A stretch of DNA of 64,000 nucleotides from Prodigiosinella confusarubida (lineage in GTDB: Bacteria; Pseudomonadota; Gammaproteobacteria; Enterobacterales; Enterobacteriaceae). The notes beneath the pieces were generated by a model. The model was not told where the DNA came from. It saw only the letters and a list, made by a program, of their open reading frames with translations, and did not search any database. The first letter of the stretch is position 1. The number at the start of each line of letters is the position of its first letter. Both the position numbers and the translations under genes were made by a program. This document shows positions 39,518-48,081 of this stretch, one piece after another. The DNA lies in the NCBI RefSeq assembly GCF_002847015.1, contig NZ_CP025085.1:2046001-2110000 (forward strand). The letters run 5' to 3'.

Positions 39518-40879
39518 ATGCCCGCTTATTTTGCTTCCCGTGCGCTGTTGCCTGATGGTATGGCGCGTAATGTACGTTTTGATGTTGATGAACAGGGTTG
39601 GTTTTCGACCGTGACGCAGGATGCTTCTGCCGACGAAACCACCCGCCTGTCGGGGATTGTGGTACCTGCCATGACCAACCTGCATTCTCATGCTTTTCAG
39701 CGGGCGATGGCCGGAATGGCCGAAGTGGCGGGGGATCCACAGGACAGTTTCTGGACCTGGCGCGATCTGATGTATCGTATGGTGGCACGTTTGACGCCAG
39801 AGCAGGTCAGGGTGATTGCTACGCGGCTTTATATCGATATGCTCAAAGGCGGATATAGTCAGGTAGCTGAATTTCACTATCTGCACCACGACCCAAAAGG
39901 CAAAGCGTACCCGGGCGATGCCATGCTGTGCCATCTGCTGGCGGCGGCGGAACAGTCCGGTATCGGCCAGACCATGCTACCTGTGCTTTACAGCTATAGC
40001 GGTTTTGGTGCGCAGCCCCCATTGGCCGGGCAAAAACGGTTTATTCAGGATGTCGACCACTATCTACGTCAACAACAACATCTGGCTGCACAGGTACGCC
40101 ACCATCCGCGGCTTAGTCATGGTCTCTGTTTTCACTCACTGCGTGCGGTTACCCAGAATCAGATGGAAGATGTTCTGGAAGCTACCGGTAGCGATTTGCC
40201 AATCCATATTCATATTGCCGAACAGCAAAAAGAAGTGGATGACTGTCTGGCCTGGAGTGGTGAACGTCCGGTGAGCTGGCTATTCAACCGTTTTGCTGTT
40301 GATGCGCGCTGGTGTCTGGTGCATGCGACACATCTTGATGATCATGAAATTAAACAACTGGCACATAGCCAGGCGGTGGCGGGATTATGTCCGACCACCG
40401 AAGCCAACCTTGGCGACGGCATTTTTCCTCTGGATCGTTATGTTGATCTTGGTGGGCGCTGGGGAATCGGTTCTGACAGCCATGTTTCTCTGAATGTGGT
40501 GGAAGAACTTCGTTGGCTGGAGTATGCCCAGCGTCTGCGGGACCGACGTCGAAACCGGGTAGTAACCGCTCAGCAACCGTGTGTCGGAACGGTGCTGTAT
40601 CAGCAGGCATTGAGTGGGGGCGCGCAGGCGTGCCGTGTGCCTGTCGGTGCATTGGCGACGGGCTGGCGGGCGGATTGGCTGGTGCTGACTGAAGATGCGA
40701 TGCTCAGCGCCATCAGTGATGAAGCACTGCTTAACCGCTGGTTATTTGCTGGCGGACAGCAGCAGATCCGTGACGTCTGGGTGGCGGGAAAACAGGTTAT
40801 TGATCATGGACATCATGCGTTGGACGAGGAGTTTGACCGGTTGTTTATCGACGTAATGAAAGCGTGGCAGGCGGCGTAA
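39518..40879 (+). CDS. hutF: Formimidoylglutamate deiminase
   Basis: A 453-residue amidohydrolase hydrolysing N-formimidoylglutamate to N-formylglutamate and ammonia. Motifs: PAMTNLHSHAFQRAMAG (HxH), LPIHIHIAEQQKEV, CLVHATHLDD and GIGSDSHVSLN (catalytic Asp). The ATG at 39518 (MPAYFASRALLPDG) is preferred since AGGAT precedes it and the upstream extension would contain the operator. With HutG it makes the deiminase/deformylase branch rather than the direct formiminoglutamase branch. The stop overlaps hutD (TAATG). Confidence 0.93.
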   Translation: MPAYFASRALLPDGMARNVRFDVDEQGWFSTVTQDASADETTRLSGIVVPAMTNLHSHAFQRAMAGMAEVAGDPQDSFWTWRDLMYRMVARLTPEQVRVIATRLYIDMLKGGYSQVAEFHYLHHDPKGKAYPGDAMLCHLLAAAEQSGIGQTMLPVLYSYSGFGAQPPLAGQKRFIQDVDHYLRQQQHLAAQVRHHPRLSHGLCFHSLRAVTQNQMEDVLEATGSDLPIHIHIAEQQKEVDDCLAWSGERPVSWLFNRFAVDARWCLVHATHLDDHEIKQLAHSQAVAGLCPTTEANLGDGIFPLDRYVDLGGRWGIGSDSHVSLNVVEELRWLEYAQRLRDRRRNRVVTAQQPCVGTVLYQQALSGGAQACRVPVGALATGWRADWLVLTEDAMLSAISDEALLNRWLFAGGQQQIRDVWVAGKQVIDHGHHALDEEFDRLFIDVMKAWQAA

Positions 40880-41421
40880 TGCACTTTTTCTCTTTGCTGG
40901 ATTTACCGGTCAGCTCCTGGAAAAACGGCGGCGGAGAAACCCGTGAGATTTGCCGCATTCCGCCTGTGCCGGGGGATTTTTTCTGGCGGGCCAGTATCGC
41001 CACCATTGCCCGTGATGGTGACTTTTCCTGTTTCCCCGGCGTGGATCGTATTATTACCTTGTTATCTGGCGACGGTGTTGAGTTGAGCGGTAAGGATTTT
41101 CACCATCGGCTCAGTCTTCACTCCCCTTTTCATTTTGCTGGTGAGCAAACCCTGGTTGCCCATCTGTGTGGTGGCGTCAGTATGGATTTCAACATCATGA
41201 CGCGGCGTGACAGCCATCGGGCCACGGTCGCGGTGGTGGCAAAAACGCAGATTCCTGCTGCGGTTACTGATGGTGTGGCGTACGTTCTGCGCGGTCGATG
41301 GCAGACAGCCAATCGGATGCTCTCCGTGGGTGAGGGTATGTGGTGGCAGTCTCAGGTACCGGCGATCATTCCCCAGAGTGATGATGCATTGTTGCTCTAT
41401 GCGGCCATTATTGTGCGGTAA
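40879..41421 (+). CDS. hutD: HutD family protein
   Basis: A 180-residue cupin-like HutD (Ves family). Recognisable are SSWKNGGGETREICRIPP and WRASIATIARDGDFSCFPGVDRIITLLSG. In Pseudomonas HutD is thought to limit hut expression by binding a pathway intermediate; its biochemistry is not settled. It begins inside the hutF stop codon, so translation is coupled. Confidence 0.9.
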   Translation: MHFFSLLDLPVSSWKNGGGETREICRIPPVPGDFFWRASIATIARDGDFSCFPGVDRIITLLSGDGVELSGKDFHHRLSLHSPFHFAGEQTLVAHLCGGVSMDFNIMTRRDSHRATVAVVAKTQIPAAVTDGVAYVLRGRWQTANRMLSVGEGMWWQSQVPAIIPQSDDALLLYAAIIVR

Positions 41422-41563
41422 TGGTGCGCTGTTTTTGTGCAAGGTAGCACCACTCATCTATTGATCCGTTCCCTCCGTCCTCCTGAAGACCGCATTTCAT
41501 AACCTTTTGTCTATTATTGACCATTGTCTAAAAACTGGTCTGAATCTTGCAGTGTTATAGTAT

Positions 41564-41573
41564 TGTATATACA
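41564..41573. promoter_or_regulatory. HutC-type operator before the amino-acid ABC operon
   Basis: TGTATATACA, a perfect TGTA-N2-TACA palindrome, 34 bases upstream of the binding-protein gene. Confidence 0.72.
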
Positions 41574-41607
41574 TGTATTTTCATTGACATCGCACCAGGA
41601 GTAGAGA

Positions 41608-42465
41608 ATGAGTAAAAATAATATTTTTCAACGTATTATAAGTATTTCGGTGTTAAGTGCCGCAATTGCTTTTGCCTGTTCGGCACAAGCAAAAGAGTGG
41701 AAAACGGTCACGATCGCCACCGAAGGCAGTTATGAACCGTGGAATCTCACCCTTCCTGGCGGCAAGCTGGGAGGATTTGAACCAGAGTTAATGCACGTCC
41801 TGTGTCAGCGTATGTCGATAAAGTGCAAGCTGGTAGTGCAAAACTGGGATGGGATGATCGCTGGGTTACAGGCTGGAAAATTCGATGTGCTGATGGATGC
41901 AATTGTGATTACACCAGAGCGTCGGCAGGTTATCGATTTTTCCATTCCTTATGCCTCAACGCCGGCCAGTTTTATTGTTCTGAAAAACAAACTGCTGCCA
42001 CCCGCAACCGGGGATAACGCGGTAATCAGGCTCACCAATGATCCTGCGCAGATTACCCCCGCGATAGCCGGATTACGCGAGGCGCTGAAAGGGAAGACAA
42101 TAGGTATTGCGTCCGGTACGGTCTATACCCCTTTTATCGATCAGTACTTTAAAGATATCGCTACAATCCGTGAATATACAGCCTCGGCGGATGCCATTCT
42201 TGATTTGCAGGCCGGCCGCATTGATGCGGTATTTGATGATGTCACGTTTGCCAATTCCATCATGAACAAACCGGAAAATAAAGATCTCACACTGAGCGGA
42301 CCACAACTCGCTGGGCCTATCTGGGGTGAGGGAGAGGCATTGGGCATTCGTAAAAGTGATCCAGAACTAAAAGCCAAATTTGATGCGGCAATTAAATCTG
42401 CCCTGGCGGATGGTACGGTGAAAGCGCTCAGTGAAAAATGGTTTAAGACCGATGTTACGCCCTGA
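41608..42465 (+). CDS. Periplasmic binding protein, polar amino-acid ABC transporter
   Basis: A 285-residue precursor of the HisJ/LAO class. A signal peptide (about residues 1-28, ending ACSAQA) precedes TVTIATEGSYEPWN, then GGFEPELMHVLCQRM, QNWDGMIAGLQAGKFDVLMDAIVITPERRQ and the typical Asp-containing second lobe DAVFDDVTFANSI. A strong AGGAG site precedes the ATG. It starts a five-gene run with two permeases, an ATPase and the HutH-like lyase, so the ligand is likely the lyase substrate (a histidine relative). Confidence 0.9.
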   Translation: MSKNNIFQRIISISVLSAAIAFACSAQAKEWKTVTIATEGSYEPWNLTLPGGKLGGFEPELMHVLCQRMSIKCKLVVQNWDGMIAGLQAGKFDVLMDAIVITPERRQVIDFSIPYASTPASFIVLKNKLLPPATGDNAVIRLTNDPAQITPAIAGLREALKGKTIGIASGTVYTPFIDQYFKDIATIREYTASADAILDLQAGRIDAVFDDVTFANSIMNKPENKDLTLSGPQLAGPIWGEGEALGIRKSDPELKAKFDAAIKSALADGTVKALSEKWFKTDVTP

Positions 42466-42480
42466 TCGTGAGGTGAAAGT

Positions 42481-43194
42481 ATGTTGACCCTGTTAGGTTT
42501 TAGTGAGCAGGGGTGGGGCGGTTTGCTGGTCACTGCTGCCCTGACAACCCTTGGTCTTACGGTGGTGGCTTTGCTGACCGGCGCAGTGGTCGGTGCGGGC
42601 GTGGCGGCAGCTAAACTGTCTCATCGTCGGCTCTGGCGTATGGTAGGGGAAGCTTATTCGATCATTTTCCGTGGCATCCCGGAGTTATTGATCATCTATC
42701 TGTTTTACTTCGGCGGCTCGGGAATGATCACGCAGATTGGACATTGGTTCGGTGCAGAAGGTTTCATTGAAATGCCGCCCTTTCTGATTGGCGCACTGGC
42801 CATTGGGTTGATTTCAGCCTCTTATCAGGGAGAAGTCTACCGTGCGGCACGTCTTGCCATTCATCCCGGAGAACTGGAAGCCGCCCGTGCTATCGGTATG
42901 CCGGGATGGCGAATATTCCAACATATTCTGATGCCGCAGATTATTCGTTTTGCCTTGCCGGGATTGTCAAATGTTTGGCAAATGAGTCTGAAAGATTCAG
43001 CGCTGGTATCGGTTACCGGTATTGTGGAACTGATGCGTGCCAGCCAAATGGCGGCCGGATCAACCCGTCAATATATGGCGTTTTATCTGATTGGTGCTGT
43101 CTGTTATTTGATCCTGACGGTGATGTCCAATACCGCTTTTGCCCGGTTTGAAAAGCGTTTGGGACGAGCCCATCATCGCCGTATGCCAGTCTAG
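42481..43194 (+). CDS. ABC transporter permease, HisQ-like
   Basis: A 237-residue inner-membrane permease of the polar amino-acid family. It has five hydrophobic segments, the IFRGIPELLIIYLFYFG motif and the EAA-type ATPase contact loop GELEAARAIGMPGWRIFQHIL. It lies 15 bases after the binding protein and nine bases before the second permease. Confidence 0.9.
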   Translation: MLTLLGFSEQGWGGLLVTAALTTLGLTVVALLTGAVVGAGVAAAKLSHRRLWRMVGEAYSIIFRGIPELLIIYLFYFGGSGMITQIGHWFGAEGFIEMPPFLIGALAIGLISASYQGEVYRAARLAIHPGELEAARAIGMPGWRIFQHILMPQIIRFALPGLSNVWQMSLKDSALVSVTGIVELMRASQMAAGSTRQYMAFYLIGAVCYLILTVMSNTAFARFEKRLGRAHHRRMPV

Positions 43195-43203
43195 GAGCCA
43201 GGT

Positions 43204-43935
43204 ATGATAGATTTCACGTTTCTGACGGAGACGTTTCTTCAGCTACTGGCGGCATTACCCGTGACGCTGGGATTATTTTTTTCTTCTCTGGCGATAGGCG
43301 CAATGCTGTCGGCCGTCATTGTGGCGATGCGTGTCAGCCGTTCTTTGCCGCTAAGCCTGTTTGCGCGTGGCTATATGTTGATTTTTCGCGGCACACCATT
43401 ACTGATTCAACTTTTCCTCATCTATTACGGCCTCGGACAATTTGGGGCGATACGTGAAAGTTTGTTTTGGCCGGTCCTGCGCGATCCCTTTAGCTGTGCC
43501 GTGTTGTCGCTAGCGTTGTGTACGGCGGGCTATACGGCGGAGATCTTGCGTGGCGCGCTAATGGCGGTGCCAGCAGGCCATATCGAGGCGGGACTCGCCT
43601 GTGGTATGTCGCGCTGGTTATTACTCCGGCGCATTATTGGACCGGTGACGCTACGTTATGCGCTACCTGCCTGGTCAACGGAAGCCATTCTTCTGGTGAA
43701 ATCGACCGCGCTGGCCAGCCTGGTAACGGTTTGGGAAGTGACCGGGGTCGCCCAGCAAATCATCCAGCGCACCTACCGCACGATGGAAGTTTTTGCCTGT
43801 GCGGCAGTTATTTATTTGCTACTTAACTTCATTATTGTGTGTGTGTTTGCGTGGCTGGAACGTACCTTGACTCCGGCACTTGCTGCACGTCATCCACCGG
43901 CGCTAAAGGCAACAGCGGAGAAAGAACATGACTAA
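43204..43935 (+). CDS. ABC transporter permease, HisM-like
   Basis: A 243-residue partner permease: [22 protein letters not shown] near the middle and the EAA-type loop [26 protein letters not shown] precedes the ATG. It overlaps the ATPase gene by eight bases. Confidence 0.9.
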   Translation: MIDFTFLTETFLQLLAALPVTLGLFFSSLAIGAMLSAVIVAMRVSRSLPLSLFARGYMLIFRGTPLLIQLFLIYYGLGQFGAIRESLFWPVLRDPFSCAVLSLALCTAGYTAEILRGALMAVPAGHIEAGLACGMSRWLLLRRIIGPVTLRYALPAWSTEAILLVKSTALASLVTVWEVTGVAQQIIQRTYRTMEVFACAAVIYLLLNFIIVCVFAWLERTLTPALAARHPPALKATAEKEHD

Positions 43936-44710
43936 ATTACCCCCAATAACCCTATCAATGATTGATATCCGCAAATCTTTCGGTGATGTGGAGGTGCTTA
44001 ACGGGCTCTCGTTGGATGCCCGGCAAGGGGATGTCATTTCTCTGCTCGGCGCCAGTGGCTCCGGTAAAAGCACCTTTCTGCGTTGCATCAATCTGCTGGA
44101 AATTCCTGATGCCGGTACGGTGGCAGTGAGTGGTGAAGTGATCACTCTACGTCGGGATAATAGGGGGCATCAGGTTGCCGCGGATCGTCGTCAGATTGAG
44201 CGTCTGCGTACCCGTCTGGGAATGGTATTCCAGAACTTCAATCTCTGGAGTCATATGACGGTGTTGCAAAATGTCATTGAAGGCCCGTTGTATGTGTTAA
44301 AAAAATCCCGAGCGGAATGTATTGAACAGGCGGAAGCCCTGCTGGCAAAAGTTGGATTATATGAACGGAAAGGCTTCTATCCGGCGCATCTTTCTGGTGG
44401 GCAGCAACAGCGGGTAGCGATTGCCAGAGCGTTGGCGATGGATCCTGATGTCATGCTGTTTGATGAACCTACCTCGGCGCTGGATCCTGAACTGGTGGGC
44501 GATGTACTGAAAGTGATGCGCAGTCTGGCGGAAGAAGGGCGCACTATGCTAGTCGTGACACATGAAATGTCTTTTGCCCGTAATGTATCCAACCGCGTGG
44601 TGTTTATGCATCAAGGGCGCATTGACTGTGAAGGGACTCCCACCGCCATGTTTGAAGGGGAAAGTTCGGCGCGTTTTCAGCAATTTATCGCCAGTCATCA
44701 GGCCGCGTAG
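43928..44710 (+). CDS. ABC transporter ATPase, HisP-like
   Basis: A 260-residue ATPase. Walker [19 protein letters not shown]-loop [15 protein letters not shown], signature [16 protein letters not shown], Walker [17 protein letters not shown] and the switch His in [10 protein letters not shown] are all present. The extra loop after the Walker A region resembles HisP/ArtP. It ends nine bases before the HutH-like gene. Confidence 0.93.
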   Translation: MTKLPPITLSMIDIRKSFGDVEVLNGLSLDARQGDVISLLGASGSGKSTFLRCINLLEIPDAGTVAVSGEVITLRRDNRGHQVAADRRQIERLRTRLGMVFQNFNLWSHMTVLQNVIEGPLYVLKKSRAECIEQAEALLAKVGLYERKGFYPAHLSGGQQQRVAIARALAMDPDVMLFDEPTSALDPELVGDVLKVMRSLAEEGRTMLVVTHEMSFARNVSNRVVFMHQGRIDCEGTPTAMFEGESSARFQQFIASHQAA

Positions 44711-44719
44711 GATACCAAT

Positions 44720-46222
44720 ATGAACAATGAAATAGTGTGGGGTGATGCGTCGTTCACCTGGCCGTCGCTGGTGCGGGTGGCGCGCTATGGTGACCGTCTT
44801 GTGTTAAGCCCATCGGCATGGTTGCGCATGAAAACATCGCGCCGCATTGTGGAGCAAATCGTTGCCAGCGGGACACGTGCCTATGGTGTGAATACTGGCC
44901 TGGGGGCGTTGTGTAATGTTGTCTTGCCGCCAACGGATTTGGCCACGTTGTCACGTAATACGTTGATGAGCCATGCCTGTGGCGTCGGGCCGATACTGAC
45001 CACAGAGCAAACCCGTGCCATCATGTGTGCAGCGATAGCCAACTACAGCCAGGGGAAATCCGGTATTCAGCCGACGGTCGTGGAAGCACTGCTGGCACTA
45101 CTGAATACCCATGTCACTCCATGTGTTCCTTCTCAGGGCTCGGTCGGTTATCTCACCCATATGGCGCACATTGCGCTGGCGCTGATTGGTATGGGCGACG
45201 TGGAGTATGGCGGTGAAGTCATACCCGCCAGCCAGGCCCTAGAACGGATTGGTCTGGAACCGGTCACGCTGGGGGCGAAAGATGGTCTGTGTCTGGTTAA
45301 CGGCACGCCTTGCATGACGGGATTGAGTTGTTTGGCACTTGATGATGCCAGCCGATTGTTTGACTGGGCGGATGTCACCGCCGCGATGAGTTTTGAAGCG
45401 CTGCGTGGTCAATTTGTCGCATTTGATGCCGAAATCCTGGCGTTGAAGCGGAGTCCCGGTGTTCAGCTGGTGGGGCAACGTCTGCGGACATTACTGGCAG
45501 CAAGCCAGATTATTGCTGACAGTGAAGGGATTCGAACCCAGGATGCACTGAGTATTCGTTCCATTCCTCAGATACATGGTGCCTGCCGCGATCAGTTCTG
45601 TTTTGCCGCACAGCGTATTGAGATGGAGCTGAATTCAGCGACGGATAATCCGCTGGTGCTGGGGACACCGGAACACTGGCGCGTGGTTTCTCAGGCTAAC
45701 CCCCATGGCGAAACGGTCGCCATGGCGGCGGATAGCCTGGCGCTGGCGCTGTGTGAACTGGGTGGTGTGGCCGAGCGGCGGCTTGATCGGTTAATTAATC
45801 CTCTGGTCAGTGGATTACCGCCTTTTCTGGTCAGTGAGCCGGGGGTGAATTCCGGAATGATGATCGCGCAATATGTGGCCGCGTCATTGTGTGGTGAAAA
45901 CCGCCAGTTGGCTCAACCCGCAGTCATCGATAATTTTGTGACCTCCGGTTTACAGGAAGATCATCTCAGTATGGGAACCTCGGCGGCACTGAAGCTATTA
46001 AAGCTGGCCGAAAATGTCTGGCATATTCTGGCTATTGAATATCTGTTGGCGGCGCAGGCGTTGGACTTTCTAGGGTCGGAAAATACGGGGCAGGGAACCC
46101 GGCAGGCAGTGGCGCTGTTGCGTGGAAGTGTTGCTGTCTGGAAAGAAGATCGCTGGTTGGCCCCAGAGATTGCCCGTGCGGTTCGGGTATTAAAGGAAAA
46201 TACGCTTACTGTAAGCGAGTAA
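44720..46222 (+). CDS. HutH-family lyase lacking the MIO triad
   Basis: A 500-residue protein of the aromatic amino-acid ammonia-lyase fold. Conserved family residues are Tyr55 (YGVNTGLG), His85 (MSHACGVG), Asn194 (LVNGTPCMTG), Arg280 (LSIRSIPQIHGA) and Glu413 (GLQEDHLSMG). The loop that in HutH reads SVG-ASG-DLAPLAH here reads SVG-YLTHMAH (residues 141-150): the Ala-Ser-Gly that forms the MIO electrophile is missing without loss of frame. The position of the second active-site Tyr is Leu277 and the GNFHAE loop is ANPHGE. It therefore should not deaminate free histidine by the usual route. By analogy with ergothionase, a MIO-free member of this fold that eliminates trimethylamine, a histidine betaine is a candidate substrate. 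It is last in the amino-acid ABC operon. Confidence 0.85.
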   Translation: MNNEIVWGDASFTWPSLVRVARYGDRLVLSPSAWLRMKTSRRIVEQIVASGTRAYGVNTGLGALCNVVLPPTDLATLSRNTLMSHACGVGPILTTEQTRAIMCAAIANYSQGKSGIQPTVVEALLALLNTHVTPCVPSQGSVGYLTHMAHIALALIGMGDVEYGGEVIPASQALERIGLEPVTLGAKDGLCLVNGTPCMTGLSCLALDDASRLFDWADVTAAMSFEALRGQFVAFDAEILALKRSPGVQLVGQRLRTLLAASQIIADSEGIRTQDALSIRSIPQIHGACRDQFCFAAQRIEMELNSATDNPLVLGTPEHWRVVSQANPHGETVAMAADSLALALCELGGVAERRLDRLINPLVSGLPPFLVSEPGVNSGMMIAQYVAASLCGENRQLAQPAVIDNFVTSGLQEDHLSMGTSAALKLLKLAENVWHILAIEYLLAAQALDFLGSENTGQGTRQAVALLRGSVAVWKEDRWLAPEIARAVRVLKENTLTVSE

Positions 46223-46284
46223 TACTTCAAACGAGCACAACAATATGCCTGTTTAGTCGGGCATCTTGTCTCTACCCGCAAAGG

Positions 46285-46790
46285 CTAAACGTGGCCATAA
46301 AGCTGGTAGCGGGATCCGAGATAAAGCAAGCGTGCTGGCGTGACGACCCGTGAACCGTGCCAGGTGCGACGGCGGATTAGCAGGCAGGACTCGTGGTTGT
46401 TCAGCGCCAACAGGTTGCGTAGGCGCGTTTCTGTCTCCACCGCTTCCACAATGTGCTCACCGGCAGTCAGCGGTACGATCTGGCTTAAATAGCGGTGTGG
46501 CGTTTGTCCACTGAAATCCTGTAACAGATAATCTGGTGCCACTGACGGATTGACATAGCGGATTTCCAGTTGTACCGGCACGTCATTTTCATAATGCACA
46601 ATTTGTGAATGAAATAGCGGCTGACTGATAGTGATGTCCAATTGACTGGCCTGATCGCCGTCGGCTACCAGTGTTTCCAGCAGCAAAACTTTACTGCTAT
46701 GGCGATTGCCTGTTTGACCCGTTGATAGATAGGGACTGGCATATCGTTTATGGCGGCGGCAAGTTGTGAGGCAGTTTGTGGATCGGTCAC
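46285..46790 (-). pseudogene. hutC: hutC regulator remnant: helix-turn-helix deleted, frame broken
   Basis: The N-terminal piece (GTG at 46790, GGAG eight bases upstream) reads VTDPQTASQLAAAINDMPVP then IYQRVKQAIA, as HutC starts. It should continue into the GntR winged helix of about 70 residues, but instead jumps directly to the linker before the UTRA domain, in another frame (HSSKVLLLETLVADGD). The UTRA domain is intact: FHSQIVHYENDVPVQLEIR, VNPSVAPDYLLQDFSG, PLTAGEHIVEAVE, CLLIRRRTWHGS. The junction is near 46698-46710; roughly 270 bases seem lost. No DNA binding can be expected. The coding pieces are convergent with the HutH-like gene. Confidence 0.85.
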
Positions 46791-46854
46791 GGCATCATCT
46801 CCGACATGGCAAGCATATGGCACCAGTGTACTCAATGCCGTGTGGGCATATATA

Positions 46855-46864
46855 TGTATATACA
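46855..46864. promoter_or_regulatory. HutC-type operator at hutC
   Basis: TGTATATACA, a perfect TGTA-N2-TACA palindrome, 65 bases before the start of the hutC remnant. Confidence 0.7.
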
Positions 46865-47038
46865 ACCACTGCCGATGAGAAGTATCGGTGAACGAAACGG
46901 GTTAAATTACCATATAAAACCGTTGATTACTTATGGTGCGCGACGCACCGTTTTTGCGCAGTGTGGGCCCCGATAACTGGCTGTGTCGAGTATGCCGAGA
47001 GCGATTGCGCCAGCTAAAGAAAGCTGGCACAACCATTG

Positions 47039-47052
47039 CTTGTATAGACAAG
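47039..47052. promoter_or_regulatory. HutC-type operator before the second ABC operon
   Basis: CTTGTATAGACAAG, identical over 14 bases to the site at hutI, 50 bases upstream of the binding-protein gene. Confidence 0.75.
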
Positions 47053-47101
47053 ACTATACACTTGAGTTTTCGAGCCACTCTTTATCGACAGGAGCAGGAA
47101 A

Positions 47102-48064
47102 ATGAGTACACCACTACACCGCGCCAGTTGGAAAATATCCCTGATGATAGCCTGCCTTTCGGTTGCATTTGTTACCCGTGCCGCAGAGATACCGGTCGCC
47201 ATTGGCATCTCTGGCTGGACGGGCTTCGCGCCGCTGACGCTGGCTGATAAAGCCGGGATCTTTAAAAAACATGGTCTGGATGTGGATATGAAAATGATTC
47301 CGCAGAGAGATCGCCATCTGGCGGTGGCGTCAGGCGCTATTCAGTGTGCGGCGACTACGGTGGAAACCTATGTTTCCTGGGCGGCCAGCGGTGTGGTACT
47401 CAAACAAATCGTTCAACTGGATAAATCTTATGGTGCGGATGGTCTGGCGGTACGCAATGACATCAAGCGTATTCAGGATCTGAAAGGCAAAACCATTGGT
47501 GTGGACGCGCCGGGCACCTCGCCATATTTTGCGCTGGCCTGGATGCTGGATAAAAATGGCATGAGTATGAAAGATGTGAAGATGGCCACACTGTCACCGC
47601 AGGCGTCGGCGCAAGCATTCATCGCGGGCCAGAATGATGCAGCGATGAGCTACGAACCGTACCTTTCCACTATTCGTCAGCATCCTCAGGCGGGCAAAAT
47701 TCTGGCCACCACGCTGGATTATCCGATGGTGATGGACACGCTGGGTTGTACACCGGCGTTTTTGCAGCAGAATCCACAGGCCGGGAAAGCGCTGGTGGAA
47801 AGCTATTTCGATGCGCTGGCGATGATCAAATCACAGCCGGAGAAATCCTATGAAATCATGGGCGCGGCAGTGAAATCGACCGGCAAGGCATTTGCTCAGT
47901 CCGCCAGTTATCTGCGTTGGCAGGATCGTGAACAGAACCGCCGCTTTTTCAACGGCGAAATTCAACAGTTCAGCAATGAAGCCGCCAAACTACTGCTGGA
48001 AGCGAAAGTTATTCGCAAAAAACCAGATATTTCCACCCTGTATGACGCCAGTTATGTGAAATGA
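47102..48064 (+). CDS. NMT1/SsuA-type ABC binding protein
   Basis: A 320-residue periplasmic protein. A signal peptide (about 1-27, ending TRAA) is followed by IPVAIGISGWTGFAPLTLADKAGIFKKHGLDVDM, the usual start of the NMT1/THI5-like family that includes taurine, sulfonate, nitrate and pyrimidine binders. Later stretches are VDAPGTSPYFALAWML and FIAGQNDAAMSYEPYL. AGGAG precedes the ATG. A HutC-type operator upstream links it to the hut cluster. The ligand is unknown. Confidence 0.88.
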   Translation: MSTPLHRASWKISLMIACLSVAFVTRAAEIPVAIGISGWTGFAPLTLADKAGIFKKHGLDVDMKMIPQRDRHLAVASGAIQCAATTVETYVSWAASGVVLKQIVQLDKSYGADGLAVRNDIKRIQDLKGKTIGVDAPGTSPYFALAWMLDKNGMSMKDVKMATLSPQASAQAFIAGQNDAAMSYEPYLSTIRQHPQAGKILATTLDYPMVMDTLGCTPAFLQQNPQAGKALVESYFDALAMIKSQPEKSYEIMGAAVKSTGKAFAQSASYLRWQDREQNRRFFNGEIQQFSNEAAKLLLEAKVIRKKPDISTLYDASYVK

Positions 48065-48081
48065 CCATGGAGGAGTCTGAT

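Larger units (their letters stand above)
46791..47101. other. Divergent regulatory gap between hutC remnant and the second ABC operon
   Basis: 311 bases without a gene, carrying two HutC-type palindromes (46855-46864 and 47039-47052), one near each transcription unit. The pattern mirrors the hutI/hutF intergenic region. Confidence 0.65.

Noticed and set aside
44720-46222. Simple annotation as histidine ammonia-lyase (hutH)
   Set aside because: The MIO-forming triad is absent, so the usual name would mislead.
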